Part shown: piece after piece, positions 28,703 through 38,338 of the stretch
Layout: the number at the start of each line of letters is the position of its first letter
Position numbering within the stretch: the stretch's first letter is position 1
Assembly (NCBI GenBank): GCA_009783315.1
Contig: WRHI01000001.1
Span: forward strand, 1 to 64,000
Direction of reading: 5' to 3'
DNA: 64,000 nt
Source of the DNA: Peptococcaceae bacterium
GTDB taxonomy: Bacteria; Bacillota; Desulfitobacteriia; Desulfitobacteriales; Syntrophobotulaceae
Program-made: the position numbers and the translations under genes
The notes under the pieces: generated by a model
The model's database searches: none
Seen by the model: the letters and a program-made list of their open reading frames with translations, nothing else
What the model was told of the DNA's origin: nothing

Positions 28703-29308
28703 ATGGCTATTGATCGTGAAAGAATCATTAATGAGCTTTCTAAGTTAGATGTCAAGGGAGACCACACGGGACTGATCAATGGGTTCGGTGTATTTATTCA
28801 GCAGCTTCCGGCCATGATTTGGACAATGTTTTCGGAACGGCTGACGCGGGCGGTACCGGAAGATCTGCTGGAAACCGCAGAGTGGCTCCTGGTCGATGCC
28901 GCTCATGAATGCGGCTATCATACCGGGTATGGCATTATCACCTCTGAAGAATGGAAGGCCGTTGTGGAACCGATGATTGAGAACGCTCCCGAAGATATTC
29001 TGCATGGGGCCTTCGCTGTTTTTTCGGCGTGGGGATGGGCGAAAGCTGTCATTCAGGAGCTGGTTCCCGGTGAGAAAATGGTTATCCGGGCCGACGATTA
29101 CTATGAAGCTGATGTGGTTGAATATGGGCAATCCGGAAAAATGAGCGCATATACCTTGACCGGTGTAGCGGCGGCATTCATGGATCTGGCCTACGGCGGA
29201 AATTATGATCCTACCGGCGTCACTGGTCTGAACACCTTCATGGGCAAACAGACCAAAGGGATCGAATGCGGCGACGAGTACGGAGAGATCGTTGTAACGA
29301 GAGCGTAA
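28703..29308 (+). CDS. Second putative V4R-like protein
   Basis: RBS ggaggg then ATG; similar layout MVIRADDYYEADVVEYG...LTGVAAAFMDLAYGG...GIECGDEYGEIVVTR. Confidence 0.5.
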   Translation: MAIDRERIINELSKLDVKGDHTGLINGFGVFIQQLPAMIWTMFSERLTRAVPEDLLETAEWLLVDAAHECGYHTGYGIITSEEWKAVVEPMIENAPEDILHGAFAVFSAWGWAKAVIQELVPGEKMVIRADDYYEADVVEYGQSGKMSAYTLTGVAAAFMDLAYGGNYDPTGVTGLNTFMGKQTKGIECGDEYGEIVVTRA

Positions 29309-29350
29309 TCCTTTGGATTGATCAACAATTCAGTTCCCGAACCGCAAGAC

Positions 29351-29376
29351 GAGGGCTGTCACTGATGACAGCTCTC
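29351..29376. terminator. Stem-loop between convergent genes
   Basis: gagggctgtca-ctga-tgacagctctc. Confidence 0.6.
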
Positions 29377-29383
29377 AACCCAA

Positions 29384-30373
29384 TTAATACAACGTGCTCT
29401 CATAATTGTCCTTATTGATATCCGGATGCAAGCAAATATTCAAAGCCCCGGCAATAATCAGCGCACTTTTCTCAATGAGTTCGTCAACTTCTTTCGGCGT
29501 CACCATCAATGAACCGCGGAAAGGGTGAAGGACATTGTCCACAATACCCATCAGACTTTCCTCATGATCAGGGCTATAGATCGCCGCCAAAGCCGGCTCA
29601 GATTCAAACTCTTTAAGAATCGCCTCCAAAGTCTGATGGGCGATCACAGCCGCGTTTACGACAGTAGGAACGCCAATGGCAACAACCTTGCAGCCCAAAG
29701 TCTCTTCATTCAGACCCCGGCGGTGGTTGCCGATGCCAGAACCGGGATTAATGCCTGTATCGGCAATTTGAATCGTTGTGCCGATTCGCGAGAGGGAACC
29801 GGCAGCCAGAGCATCAATAGCTATCAGGCAATCCGGTTTCACATGCTCCACCAACCCCCGCAGCATATCGGCGGTTTCAATACCTGTCAGCCCAAGCACA
29901 CCCGGAGTAATCGCCGCAACATTGCACATTTTTCCATCCACCTCTTCAGGTATAAACTTAAAAAGATGTCGTGTAACCAAGGTTTTTTCCACAACGCGAG
30001 GTCCCAAGGCATCAGGGGTGGCATGCCAGTTGCCGAGCCCAACCACAAGGAAAGTGTTGTCCTTCTTGGGATCGATCACTTTTTTAAGCTTTTTAGCCAG
30101 CTCTGTTGTCGTTACCTGGTACTCTCTGAGCAAATCGGCGTCGCGCAATTCCGGCAGCTCAAAGGTAATATACGTACCAATAGGGCGCCCCATGGTCTTT
30201 TCCGCCATAGCGTCTTTTATCGTAATGACAGTAATGGTGCCGTCTGAAAAATCCTCCTGATTCATGGCGACACCATCAACCTCTACATCAGCGTCACCAC
30301 GCAGCAATGCATGGGCTTCCACAGCCAAATCCAAATGAATATTGCTTCTTTGTAAAAAAGTTTTCAGATCCAT
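29384..30373 (-). CDS. gpr: GPR endopeptidase (spore germination protease)
   Basis: VVGLGNWHATPDALGPRVVEKTLVTRHLF, AIDALAAGSLSRIGTTIQIADTGINPGSGIGNHR. Confidence 0.93.
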   Translation of the reverse strand: MDLKTFLQRSNIHLDLAVEAHALLRGDADVEVDGVAMNQEDFSDGTITVITIKDAMAEKTMGRPIGTYITFELPELRDADLLREYQVTTTELAKKLKKVIDPKKDNTFLVVGLGNWHATPDALGPRVVEKTLVTRHLFKFIPEEVDGKMCNVAAITPGVLGLTGIETADMLRGLVEHVKPDCLIAIDALAAGSLSRIGTTIQIADTGINPGSGIGNHRRGLNEETLGCKVVAIGVPTVVNAAVIAHQTLEAILKEFESEPALAAIYSPDHEESLMGIVDNVLHPFRGSLMVTPKEVDELIEKSALIIAGALNICLHPDINKDNYESTLY

Positions 30374-30671
30374 AGCATTATCCTCACTTTCCATTCCTCA
30401 CGCCCAGAGGCGACATATCAACCAGGTCTTGCGTCAATCTGGTAAATATTGTATAGTTTAGACGAGGTTCATTGCTATATGTCTTTGTGAGGAACATTTT
30501 TAGTATGGGAAGAGTTAGATGTTTTATGTATGAGGCTCTCGTGTCAGGGATCGGCGTCAGAAGCTAGCAGGAGTCACCAGTCTTGTCAGAATCTTGACTC
30601 CCGTTATGTCTGACTTCTTGCGGCTGTAAGCCGCGCTGTGATATACTAGTGAAAACGTTTGAGAAGAGCCT

Positions 30672-31205
30672 ATGCGAATCATTGCAGGAGACCTAAAAGG
30701 AAGCCGCCTTAAGAACCTCAAAGGACAAGCAATCCGGCCAACCTCAGACAAGGTCAAAGGGGCCATCTTCAGCGTTCTGGACACAAAAGTCCTATCCGCG
30801 CGTGTCCTCGATCTGTTTGCCGGCACAGGGAATCTGGCCATCGAAGCCCTCTCCCGGGGCGCTGCCTCAGCGGTTTTGGTTGACGCCAGCCGCCAAGCGG
30901 TGCAGCTTATGAGGGACAACCTCCAAAATCTGGAACGGTCCAGCCAAGCCCGCATCGTTCATGAAGACGCGCGCCAATTTGTCCGCCGTACCGAGGAGTT
31001 GTTTGATCTGGTTTTTCTGGATCCACCTTATCATCACGACTTGCTCCGAACTGTTCTGCCTGACCTCCAAGGGAAGGTGAGCCCTTTGGGCGTTATCGTC
31101 GCCGAGACGGCGCAAGACGATGTTTTCACCACAGAACCCTTCGAGCTCCGGATTGTCAAAGAATATGGGGGGACAAAAGTTTGGTTCCTGCAGAATCCTG
31201 AATAA
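30672..31205 (+). CDS. rsmD: 16S rRNA (guanine(966)-N(2))-methyltransferase RsmD
   Basis: MRIIAGDLKGSRL, RPTSDKVKGAIFSVL, VLDLFAGTGNLAIEALSRGA, LVFLDPPYH. Confidence 0.93.
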   Translation: MRIIAGDLKGSRLKNLKGQAIRPTSDKVKGAIFSVLDTKVLSARVLDLFAGTGNLAIEALSRGAASAVLVDASRQAVQLMRDNLQNLERSSQARIVHEDARQFVRRTEELFDLVFLDPPYHHDLLRTVLPDLQGKVSPLGVIVAETAQDDVFTTEPFELRIVKEYGGTKVWFLQNPE

Positions 31206-31227
31206 CAAAGATAAGGAGGTTAGTCGC

Positions 31228-31704
31228 TTGGAAAATCAGTTATATTCCCTGATAGAACAACTGGAAGACGCTATTGAACAAGGAAAAAAGATGCCCTTCA
31301 CAACAAAAGTCATGATCGATGAGGATCAAATTCTGGAAATTCTAGAAAATATCAAAAGCGTTATTCCACATGAAATCCAGCAAGCCCATAAGGTCCTCAC
31401 CGAGCGTGATCGCCTTATTGACGACGCCCGCGACGAAAGCCTGCGCCTATTAAACAACGCCAAGAAGCAAGCTGACCAAATGGTCAATGAAACCGATATT
31501 TTGCAGCGGGCCCAAGAGTATGCGGACGACTTGATCATGAAAGCCCAAGCCTATTCCCAGGAAGTCAAATTGAGCGCGCTTAAATATTCGGATGAACTGA
31601 TGCGCAACCTTGAAATCAAGCTGGAATCCACTTTTAAGGCCCTGCGCACCAGCCGCGAAGAACTGGCTTTGCTAGGCCATGACGACGAAGAAAAATCGGC
31701 ATAG
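31228..31704 (+). CDS. Coiled-coil hypothetical protein (ATPase/DivIVA-like annotation common)
   Basis: TTG start after aaggagg; coiled-coil sequence between rsmD and ylbJ. Confidence 0.65.
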   Translation: MENQLYSLIEQLEDAIEQGKKMPFTTKVMIDEDQILEILENIKSVIPHEIQQAHKVLTERDRLIDDARDESLRLLNNAKKQADQMVNETDILQRAQEYADDLIMKAQAYSQEVKLSALKYSDELMRNLEIKLESTFKALRTSREELALLGHDDEEKSA

Positions 31705-31731
31705 CTCAGCAGGGAAACAAATGGTGGAACA

Positions 31732-32982
31732 CTAATCCCGAGACACACGCCTTAAGCGCGCGCGGCTCCAAAAGAAAACAAGCATAACCATAACAACGCC
31801 AAAAAACAGCAGATTCCATCTGAACACATGCCAAAATTGTACCGTATATTGATGCGAAGACAAATAGGCGACGCTTTCCGATGGAACCATCACGGACAGA
31901 TGAAGATGACGCAGAGCCACCTGGCTCAAGGCCAAAGCCAAGCTGCCATGAAGCAAACGCGCAGCCAAAAAAGGCCTCAACCGCAAATCCGTCTCTGCGG
32001 CAAACCCGGAAACTTGGGCAAAAACGCAAAGCCCGCCGAAACCCATGAGAAAAGCAATTGCACCTACCTGAGCCGCCATAGTCGGCATAGCATCCACCAC
32101 AGCGCGGCATCCGAGAGTTTGTTCGATCAGACCAGTCAGCACAGCTTCCATTCCCAGCTCCGCTCCCGTTCCCAAAACCAGCCCCGATTCCGGCATCTGC
32201 GCTCCCGCACCCCACAGCCCGGCAATTTTTGCCGGTATGTGGCTGATCAAGGCTAACACAGTCATCGTCTTCAACATTCTGATTATCACAGAAAAAAACA
32301 CCATGTATCCGCCGATTTGCAGAAGAACCGCCACATTTTTCTTAATGGAAGCCGCCAAAATCTCCCCAAAAGAACGTCTCTTTAGCTGAACGGCCCTCAT
32401 CCCATGGGCCGCCCGCGCCGAAAAACCCTCTCTTGCGGACTTTTCACCTCTGGCGCCGCCCTTATCACGACCACCATAGAAACGGAAAACGAATCCAACA
32501 ATAAGATTGGCGGCATAAACCGATCCCGCTAAAACAGCCCCAAGAGCCGGCACACCCAGCATACCACCGGCCACAGCTCCGAACATAAATCCCGGACTGG
32601 GATTGCAGGAAAAAGCCAGCAACCGTTCTCCCTCAATCCGGCTAAGCTGCCCGGACTCACGCAACCTGCTCGTCAAAGCGGCGCCAATCGGCATCCCGGC
32701 TGTGTGCACAACAGCCAGCACAAAAGCCGCGCACCCCGGCAGTCTAAACACAGGACGCATCAGCGGCTCGCACAGAGCCCCCAAGAAATCCACAGCCCCC
32801 AATTCCGTCAACAGATCCGAAACAATAAAAAAAGGCAGCAACGCCGGTAAAACACATAAAGCCCAAAGAGAAAGACCCGCCGCCGCCCCAGCTACAACCT
32901 CCTGCGGCGCCGCAACCATCACGCCGACCAAAAGCAGGAGCCCGAACATTATTATGTTCTTCGCGCTAAGTCTCTTGTACAT
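31732..32982 (-). CDS. ylbJ: Sporulation integral membrane protein YlbJ
   Basis: LWALCVLPALLPFFIVSDLL, SRIEGERLLAFSCNPSPGFMFGAVA; start MYKRLSAKN at 32982. Confidence 0.88.
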   Translation of the reverse strand: MYKRLSAKNIIMFGLLLLVGVMVAAPQEVVAGAAAGLSLWALCVLPALLPFFIVSDLLTELGAVDFLGALCEPLMRPVFRLPGCAAFVLAVVHTAGMPIGAALTSRLRESGQLSRIEGERLLAFSCNPSPGFMFGAVAGGMLGVPALGAVLAGSVYAANLIVGFVFRFYGGRDKGGARGEKSAREGFSARAAHGMRAVQLKRRSFGEILAASIKKNVAVLLQIGGYMVFFSVIIRMLKTMTVLALISHIPAKIAGLWGAGAQMPESGLVLGTGAELGMEAVLTGLIEQTLGCRAVVDAMPTMAAQVGAIAFLMGFGGLCVFAQVSGFAAETDLRLRPFLAARLLHGSLALALSQVALRHLHLSVMVPSESVAYLSSHQYTVQFWHVFRWNLLFFGVVMVMLVFFWSRARLRRVSRD

Positions 32983-33250
32983 GATACTATTATTCTCTTT
33001 CAAACTAACAACGAGCTTTGACAATGGACAGTCGGACAACAGTATCAGCAAGCTAATACTTGACAAAGGACAATAGAGAGGGTGGGGAACTTGAGATTGA
33101 CAGACAGCCATAAACTCATAACGGGTTATGACAGCATATTCGCAGCAGAAAACATTTATGAATCCTGGATCATCCGTTTTGCTAGTTGTCCATTGCTCCG
33201 TATTCCTCATTATCCGTTGTCAATTGTCCATTAAATTAAGGAGTGAGATC

Positions 33251-34456
33251 TTGAAAGTACTCGTGCTCAATTGCGGCAGTTCTTCGTTGAAATTTAAACT
33301 GCTCAATATGGAAAATTCCTCTGTTTTGGTTAAAGGCCTAGCCGAACGTATCGGTATGCCTGGGTCGGTTCTGACTTATCAGAGCGCTGCCCTGGAAAAG
33401 CAGACGCTGGAGATTGACATGCCCGACCATATCACCGCAGTTAAACTGCTCATTGAAAGTATCTGCGACCCACGCTATGGCGCCGTCAAATCTTTGGATG
33501 AGATCGACGCCATCGGTCATCGCGTCGTTCATGGGGGCGAGAAAATCACTTCCTCCGTGCTCATCGACGATACCATCAAACAGATTATCAGGGATTGTTT
33601 CGAATTAAGCCCCCTGCATAACCCGCCTAATTTGGCTGGCATCGAGGCCTGTGAGCAAAATATGCCCGGCAAACCCCAGGTAGCGGTTTTTGACACTTCC
33701 TTTCACCAAAGCATGCCGCGAGAAGCGTTTTTGTACGGCCTTCCCTATGAATACTATGAGAAATACAAAGTGCGGCGCTACGGCTTTCACGGCACCTCCC
33801 ACCGCTACATCAGCCGCCGCGCCGCCCAGCTGCTAGGCAAAAACATTGACCGCGTTAAAATCATCACTTGCCATCTGGGCAACGGTTCATCCATCGCCGC
33901 CATCAAGCTGGGCAAATCCATTGAAACTTCCATGGGCTTCACCCCTTTGGAAGGCCTCATGATGGGCACGCGCAGCGGCGACATCGACCCGGCAATCGTT
34001 TCCTACATCATGGAAAAAGAAAACTGGTCCAGCCAAGAAGTCAACGACTTCCTCAACAAAAAATGCGGCGTCTTAGGCTTGTCTGGCGTTTCCAGTGATT
34101 TCCGCGACGTTCAGGCAGCCGCGGAAGGCGGTAACTTCCGCGCGCAACTGGCCCTCGACGTCTTCGCCCATGACGTCAAAAAATATATCGGTGCTTACGC
34201 CGCCCTCATGGATGGCGTCGACGCCATCGTCTTCTCCGCCGGCTTGGGAGAAAACTCTCCCAGCACACGCTGGAATATCTGCGACACTCTCGGATACCTC
34301 GGCGTGGCCGTGGATCCGGAAAAAAACCTGTACACTGGCAGCGCCGAAACAGACATCTCCCGCTGGGGCGCCAAGTGCCGCGCGCTTGTGATCCCAACAG
34401 ACGAAGAACAGATGATCGCCATGGATACTTCTGATATCGTCGAATCATCACAGTAA
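33251..34456 (+). CDS. ackA: Acetate kinase
   Basis: MKVLVLNCGSSSLKFKL, RRYGFHGTSHRYIS, HLGNGSSIAAIK, TPLEGLMMGTRSGDIDP; TTG start. Confidence 0.96.
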   Translation: MKVLVLNCGSSSLKFKLLNMENSSVLVKGLAERIGMPGSVLTYQSAALEKQTLEIDMPDHITAVKLLIESICDPRYGAVKSLDEIDAIGHRVVHGGEKITSSVLIDDTIKQIIRDCFELSPLHNPPNLAGIEACEQNMPGKPQVAVFDTSFHQSMPREAFLYGLPYEYYEKYKVRRYGFHGTSHRYISRRAAQLLGKNIDRVKIITCHLGNGSSIAAIKLGKSIETSMGFTPLEGLMMGTRSGDIDPAIVSYIMEKENWSSQEVNDFLNKKCGVLGLSGVSSDFRDVQAAAEGGNFRAQLALDVFAHDVKKYIGAYAALMDGVDAIVFSAGLGENSPSTRWNICDTLGYLGVAVDPEKNLYTGSAETDISRWGAKCRALVIPTDEEQMIAMDTSDIVESSQ

Positions 34457-34539
34457 TACCTCAATTCTTCAATTCGGGCGCCTTGACAAAGAAAAACCCC
34501 GCACATATAATTACTTATGCCGACATTGAGGTGATACCC

Positions 34540-35076
34540 ATGCTCATCAACTTAGCCGAACTCAAACGAAAAACGGACAAAGCGCAAACATACCAATTCT
34601 GTGAACCCTGTCAACCACTGACTATGGGCGCCGATCTTCTCACCATCGAAGACGGCCTGAACGTGTGTCTGAACATAGCGCTTGTTGACAGCACCTTCCT
34701 TGTCAAAGGCACAATTCAAACACAGATCAAAGTATCCTGCGCACGCTGTCTGGAAGACTTCATTGATTCCGTCCACGTTGCATTTGAGGACGAATGGTTC
34801 TCAGCCGACGATCTGCCGGAACACTTGCATGGCATCCCTGACACCTATCCAGACGACGTCTATTGTTTGAAACAAGAAGAAGCCGACGTCACTGAACGCA
34901 TCATGGAACACTTCATCGTCAACTTGCCCATGCGTTTCATCTGTTCCGACAACTGCCGCGGGTTATGTCCCCAATGCGGCAACAACCTAAACAACAGCCC
35001 CTGCGCCTGTCAGCATCAAGCTATCGATCCCCGCCTGGCCGCCTTGGCCCGATGGGAAACGAACACAGCGGAATAA
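34540..35076 (+). CDS. YceD family (DUF177) protein
   Basis: VSCARCLEDF...FICSDNCRGLCPQCGNNLNNSPCAC; immediately upstream of rpmF. Confidence 0.9.
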   Translation: MLINLAELKRKTDKAQTYQFCEPCQPLTMGADLLTIEDGLNVCLNIALVDSTFLVKGTIQTQIKVSCARCLEDFIDSVHVAFEDEWFSADDLPEHLHGIPDTYPDDVYCLKQEEADVTERIMEHFIVNLPMRFICSDNCRGLCPQCGNNLNNSPCACQHQAIDPRLAALARWETNTAE

Positions 35077-35097
35077 AAACAAGAGGAGTGTAATCAA

Positions 35098-35280
35098 GTG
35101 GGAGTACATCAAACACGGCAATCCAAATCCCGAATCCGCCGGCGCCGCGCCACACAAAAACTCGCCGCGCCCAACCTTGTCGAATGCCCCCAATGCCATC
35201 AGCTCAAGCAGCAGCATCATACCTGCTTAGCTTGTGGAACTTACAAAGGCAACACCGTTATAGAAACCGACGCAGATTAA
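35098..35280 (+). CDS. rpmF: 50S ribosomal protein L32 (zinc-ribbon form)
   Basis: KSRIRRRRATQKLAAPNLVECPQCHQLKQQHHTCLACGTYKG. Confidence 0.93.
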   Translation: MGVHQTRQSKSRIRRRRATQKLAAPNLVECPQCHQLKQQHHTCLACGTYKGNTVIETDAD

Positions 35281-35307
35281 AACACAACGCCATCAAAGGA
35301 GGCGCCC

Positions 35308-36294
35308 ATGAAAATCGCCGTAGACGCCATGGGCGGCGACAACGCTCCTCAGGCAATCGTGCTCGGCTGCATACAGGCAGCCGCCAACTGGCCTGACTTG
35401 GAAATCATACTTGTCGGAGACCCCGCAAAAATCCAAGAAAGTCTGAAGGAGCCCCTGCCCGACAACATTGTCATAGAAAAGGCCTCAGAAATCATTGGTA
35501 TGGACGAACACCCAGCCAACGCTGTCCGCTACAAAAAAGACGCCTCAATTGTTGTCGCCACGCGTCTGGTCAAAGAAAAACAAGCCGACGCCCTCGTCAG
35601 CGCCGGCAGCACCGGCGCGCAAATGGCTGCCGCTCTCTTGACACTTCGCCGAATACCCGGCATCAACCGACCAGCCATCTGCACCGTTTTACCTGCCCCT
35701 GCCGGCCCAAAAACCCTTCTTGACGTAGGCGCCAACCCTGACGCCGACGCCGAAAACCTCTACCAATTCGCCCTCATGGGCAGCATCTACGCCCAACACA
35801 TACTTAAAACACCCCATCCCCGCATCGCCCTGCTCAACATCGGCAGCGAAGAAGGCAAAGGCAACAAACTTGCCCAGCAGACCTACACCCTGCTGAAGAA
35901 CTCGCCCCTCAATTTCACAGGCAACATCGAAGGACGCGACTTGTTGCAGGACAAAGCCGACGTTTATGTTTGCGACGCCTTTGTTGGCAACATCGCCCTA
36001 AAAACTCTGGAAGGTTTATCATCACACTTCTTCAGCACGCTCAAAGAAAAAATGACAGCGTCAATCGTCCGCAAAATCGGCGCAGCCATGATAATGCCGG
36101 CCCTGCGGGAAATTGCCCGCTCCTTCGACTACTCCGATTACGGCGGCGCGCCCCTTCTCGGCGTCAACGGCACAAGCATCGTCTGCCACGGCAGTTCCAA
36201 CGCCAAGGCCATCATGAACGCCGTACGTATCGCCAAAGAATGTGTTGAGGAAGATGTCATTCTTCGCGTAAAAACACTTGTTGAATTGCCCTAA
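35308..36294 (+). CDS. plsX: Phosphate acyltransferase PlsX
   Basis: MKIAVDAMGGDNAPQAIVLG, DALVSAGSTGAQMAAALLTL, LLGVNGTSIVCHGSSNAKAI. Confidence 0.95.
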   Translation: MKIAVDAMGGDNAPQAIVLGCIQAAANWPDLEIILVGDPAKIQESLKEPLPDNIVIEKASEIIGMDEHPANAVRYKKDASIVVATRLVKEKQADALVSAGSTGAQMAAALLTLRRIPGINRPAICTVLPAPAGPKTLLDVGANPDADAENLYQFALMGSIYAQHILKTPHPRIALLNIGSEEGKGNKLAQQTYTLLKNSPLNFTGNIEGRDLLQDKADVYVCDAFVGNIALKTLEGLSSHFFSTLKEKMTASIVRKIGAAMIMPALREIARSFDYSDYGGAPLLGVNGTSIVCHGSSNAKAIMNAVRIAKECVEEDVILRVKTLVELP

Positions 36295-36334
36295 TGGATA
36301 TATTTTGAATAACTGAGGGAGGGGGTGGATAACC

Positions 36335-36565
36335 GTGGATATATTTGCGAAAATCAAAGAACTTGTCCTGACACGTTTTAGCCTTGAAGATGAAGACATC
36401 TCGTTAGATACCACATTTGATTCGTTAGGAGCCGATTCCCTAGACATCGTTGATCTCATCGCAGAGATAGAGGAAGAATTTGATATCGCCGAAATACCCG
36501 AGGAAGAAATTAAGAAAATGAATTCTGTGGGCGACATGGTCGAATACCTGAAAGAAAACCACTAA
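36335..36565 (+). CDS. acpP: Acyl carrier protein
   Basis: DTTFDSLGADSLDIVDLIAEIEEEFDI. Confidence 0.95.
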   Translation: MDIFAKIKELVLTRFSLEDEDISLDTTFDSLGADSLDIVDLIAEIEEEFDIAEIPEEEIKKMNSVGDMVEYLKENH

Positions 36566-36624
36566 AAGAGCCTCAAGCACATAGCAGCCAGAATGATATT
36601 ATTTTGTATCTCGCTGATGTCTTG

Positions 36625-36651
36625 GGCCCTGCAGCCGGTTGTTGCAGGGCC
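36625..36651 (+). terminator. Stem-loop between acpP and rnc
   Basis: ggccctgca / tgcagggcc; no strong U-tract. Confidence 0.4.
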
Positions 36652-36730
36652 TTCCAATCAGAATTCTCTGATTATCCTATTCAATGAACAGCGATTTGAA
36701 AGGATAGGATTGAGCAAAGGAGTAGATGCA

Positions 36731-38338
36731 GTGAAAAACCCGAATCACAAAGGCGACGACGAAAACAAATCCAGCAACATCCCCAGCAACAAACGCCACA
36801 ACAAAAACCAGCATAAAAAACGGGACGCCAACCTCTCGACAAGCCGGCGACCCAGCGAACACAGAAGCGAGGCGCCTCCATCCCTCAACCACACAACACC
36901 CCCCCGGCCAATTGCCAAAAAAACTGACAAATCACCCATGACATCGACATTAGCTATAATGTCTTCGTCATCCGTGATTTCGCCCGGAAAATCAAAACGC
37001 CCGGGCAGAACAAACCCCGCTAAAAAAACACCTCCTCAAAAAACAAACCCTCCGGCGACAAACCGCACCCAACCCCCAGACAAACGTGGTGCAACAAAAC
37101 CCTCCGGGAGATACGCCGAGCCTCTCAAAAACAATACAAAAAACGCAAATACCCGACCCAGCATGGCAAGAATGATTGAAGCCGCCAGAAACGCTGAAGC
37201 ACGCCGCCGGGCTGAGAATCCGGACATCTTGGGTAATCCGGACCTTTCAGACAGCCCAAATGCAAACAGTGCCGCCCCGAACAAACCGCACCCCCACAAA
37301 CCGAACCCCTCCGGCAGACCTGGCGCCACCGGCACACCTGGCCTCCCCAAAAGCAGAAATGCAAGAAAATCGGCGCCCCCAACCTCCTCCCACGATGATG
37401 TCAAAACAGCCGGTGTCCTAAAAAAAGCCGCCGAAGCCGCCCGCGCCAAAAAAGACCTGACGCCTCGCGCCATAACCTATCACAAAAAGCCATCTCAATC
37501 CACTCACACCGCACCCCAAACCACCGAACTCCCAACTCCCGAACCCCGAGGCGACGCTCCCCGTTCTAAACGGATCGCGGAAGCCATGCGACACCTCAAA
37601 GAAACCGCCAACCAAGAAAACAACCAACCCGGACACCGCTACGCATCCCAACAAAGACTGGCGGAAACTCTGGCCAAAATGAACCTGAACAACCCCACCA
37701 GCCCAATCCTTCTAGTATCTCTCACTCATCCCTCCTACACATTTGAGAACCCCAACCTGAACAAAGAAAACAACCAACGCCTCGAATTCTTGGGGGACGC
37801 CGTTCTCGACTTCATCGTCGGCGAATATCTCTACCTGAGGTTCCCCGACAAATCCGAAGGCGAACTCACAAAAATCCGAGCCGCCGTTGTCAACGAAAGC
37901 ACCTTGGCTCAGGCAGCCCGCGGCATTCAACTAGGCCAGTCTCTCTTCCTCGGCCGCGGTGAACAAGTCTCTGGCGGCCGCGAACGTGCCTCGATCCTGG
38001 CTGACGCCCTAGAAGCCGTCATCGGAGCCTACTATCTGCAAGAAGGCTTCGAAACCGCCCGCCAATTTGTACTCGACTTACTGGTTCCCATCATAGATGA
38101 AGTCAACCAAGACCACTACGGCGACTTCAAAACCCTGCTTCAAGAAGTTGCTCAACACGACGAACGCACCATCAGCTACCGCATCCTGGACGAACTAGGC
38201 CCCGACCACAACAAATCCTTCACAGCCGGCGTCTACGTCCAAGGCGTCCTCAAAGGCAAAGGCACCGGCAAAACCAAAAAAGAAGCTGAGCAACAAGCCG
38301 CGCGGCTAACACTGGAAAACTGGGAGGTTCCCGAGTGA
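36731..38338 (+). CDS. rnc: Ribonuclease III with ~300-aa low-complexity N-terminal extension
   Basis: NQRLEFLGDAVLDFIVGEYLY, ILADALEAVIGAYYLQEGF, dsRBD GTGKTKKEAEQQAA; GTG at 36731 after aaaggag. Confidence 0.92.
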   Translation: MKNPNHKGDDENKSSNIPSNKRHNKNQHKKRDANLSTSRRPSEHRSEAPPSLNHTTPPRPIAKKTDKSPMTSTLAIMSSSSVISPGKSKRPGRTNPAKKTPPQKTNPPATNRTQPPDKRGATKPSGRYAEPLKNNTKNANTRPSMARMIEAARNAEARRRAENPDILGNPDLSDSPNANSAAPNKPHPHKPNPSGRPGATGTPGLPKSRNARKSAPPTSSHDDVKTAGVLKKAAEAARAKKDLTPRAITYHKKPSQSTHTAPQTTELPTPEPRGDAPRSKRIAEAMRHLKETANQENNQPGHRYASQQRLAETLAKMNLNNPTSPILLVSLTHPSYTFENPNLNKENNQRLEFLGDAVLDFIVGEYLYLRFPDKSEGELTKIRAAVVNESTLAQAARGIQLGQSLFLGRGEQVSGGRERASILADALEAVIGAYYLQEGFETARQFVLDLLVPIIDEVNQDHYGDFKTLLQEVAQHDERTISYRILDELGPDHNKSFTAGVYVQGVLKGKGTGKTKKEAEQQAARLTLENWEVPE

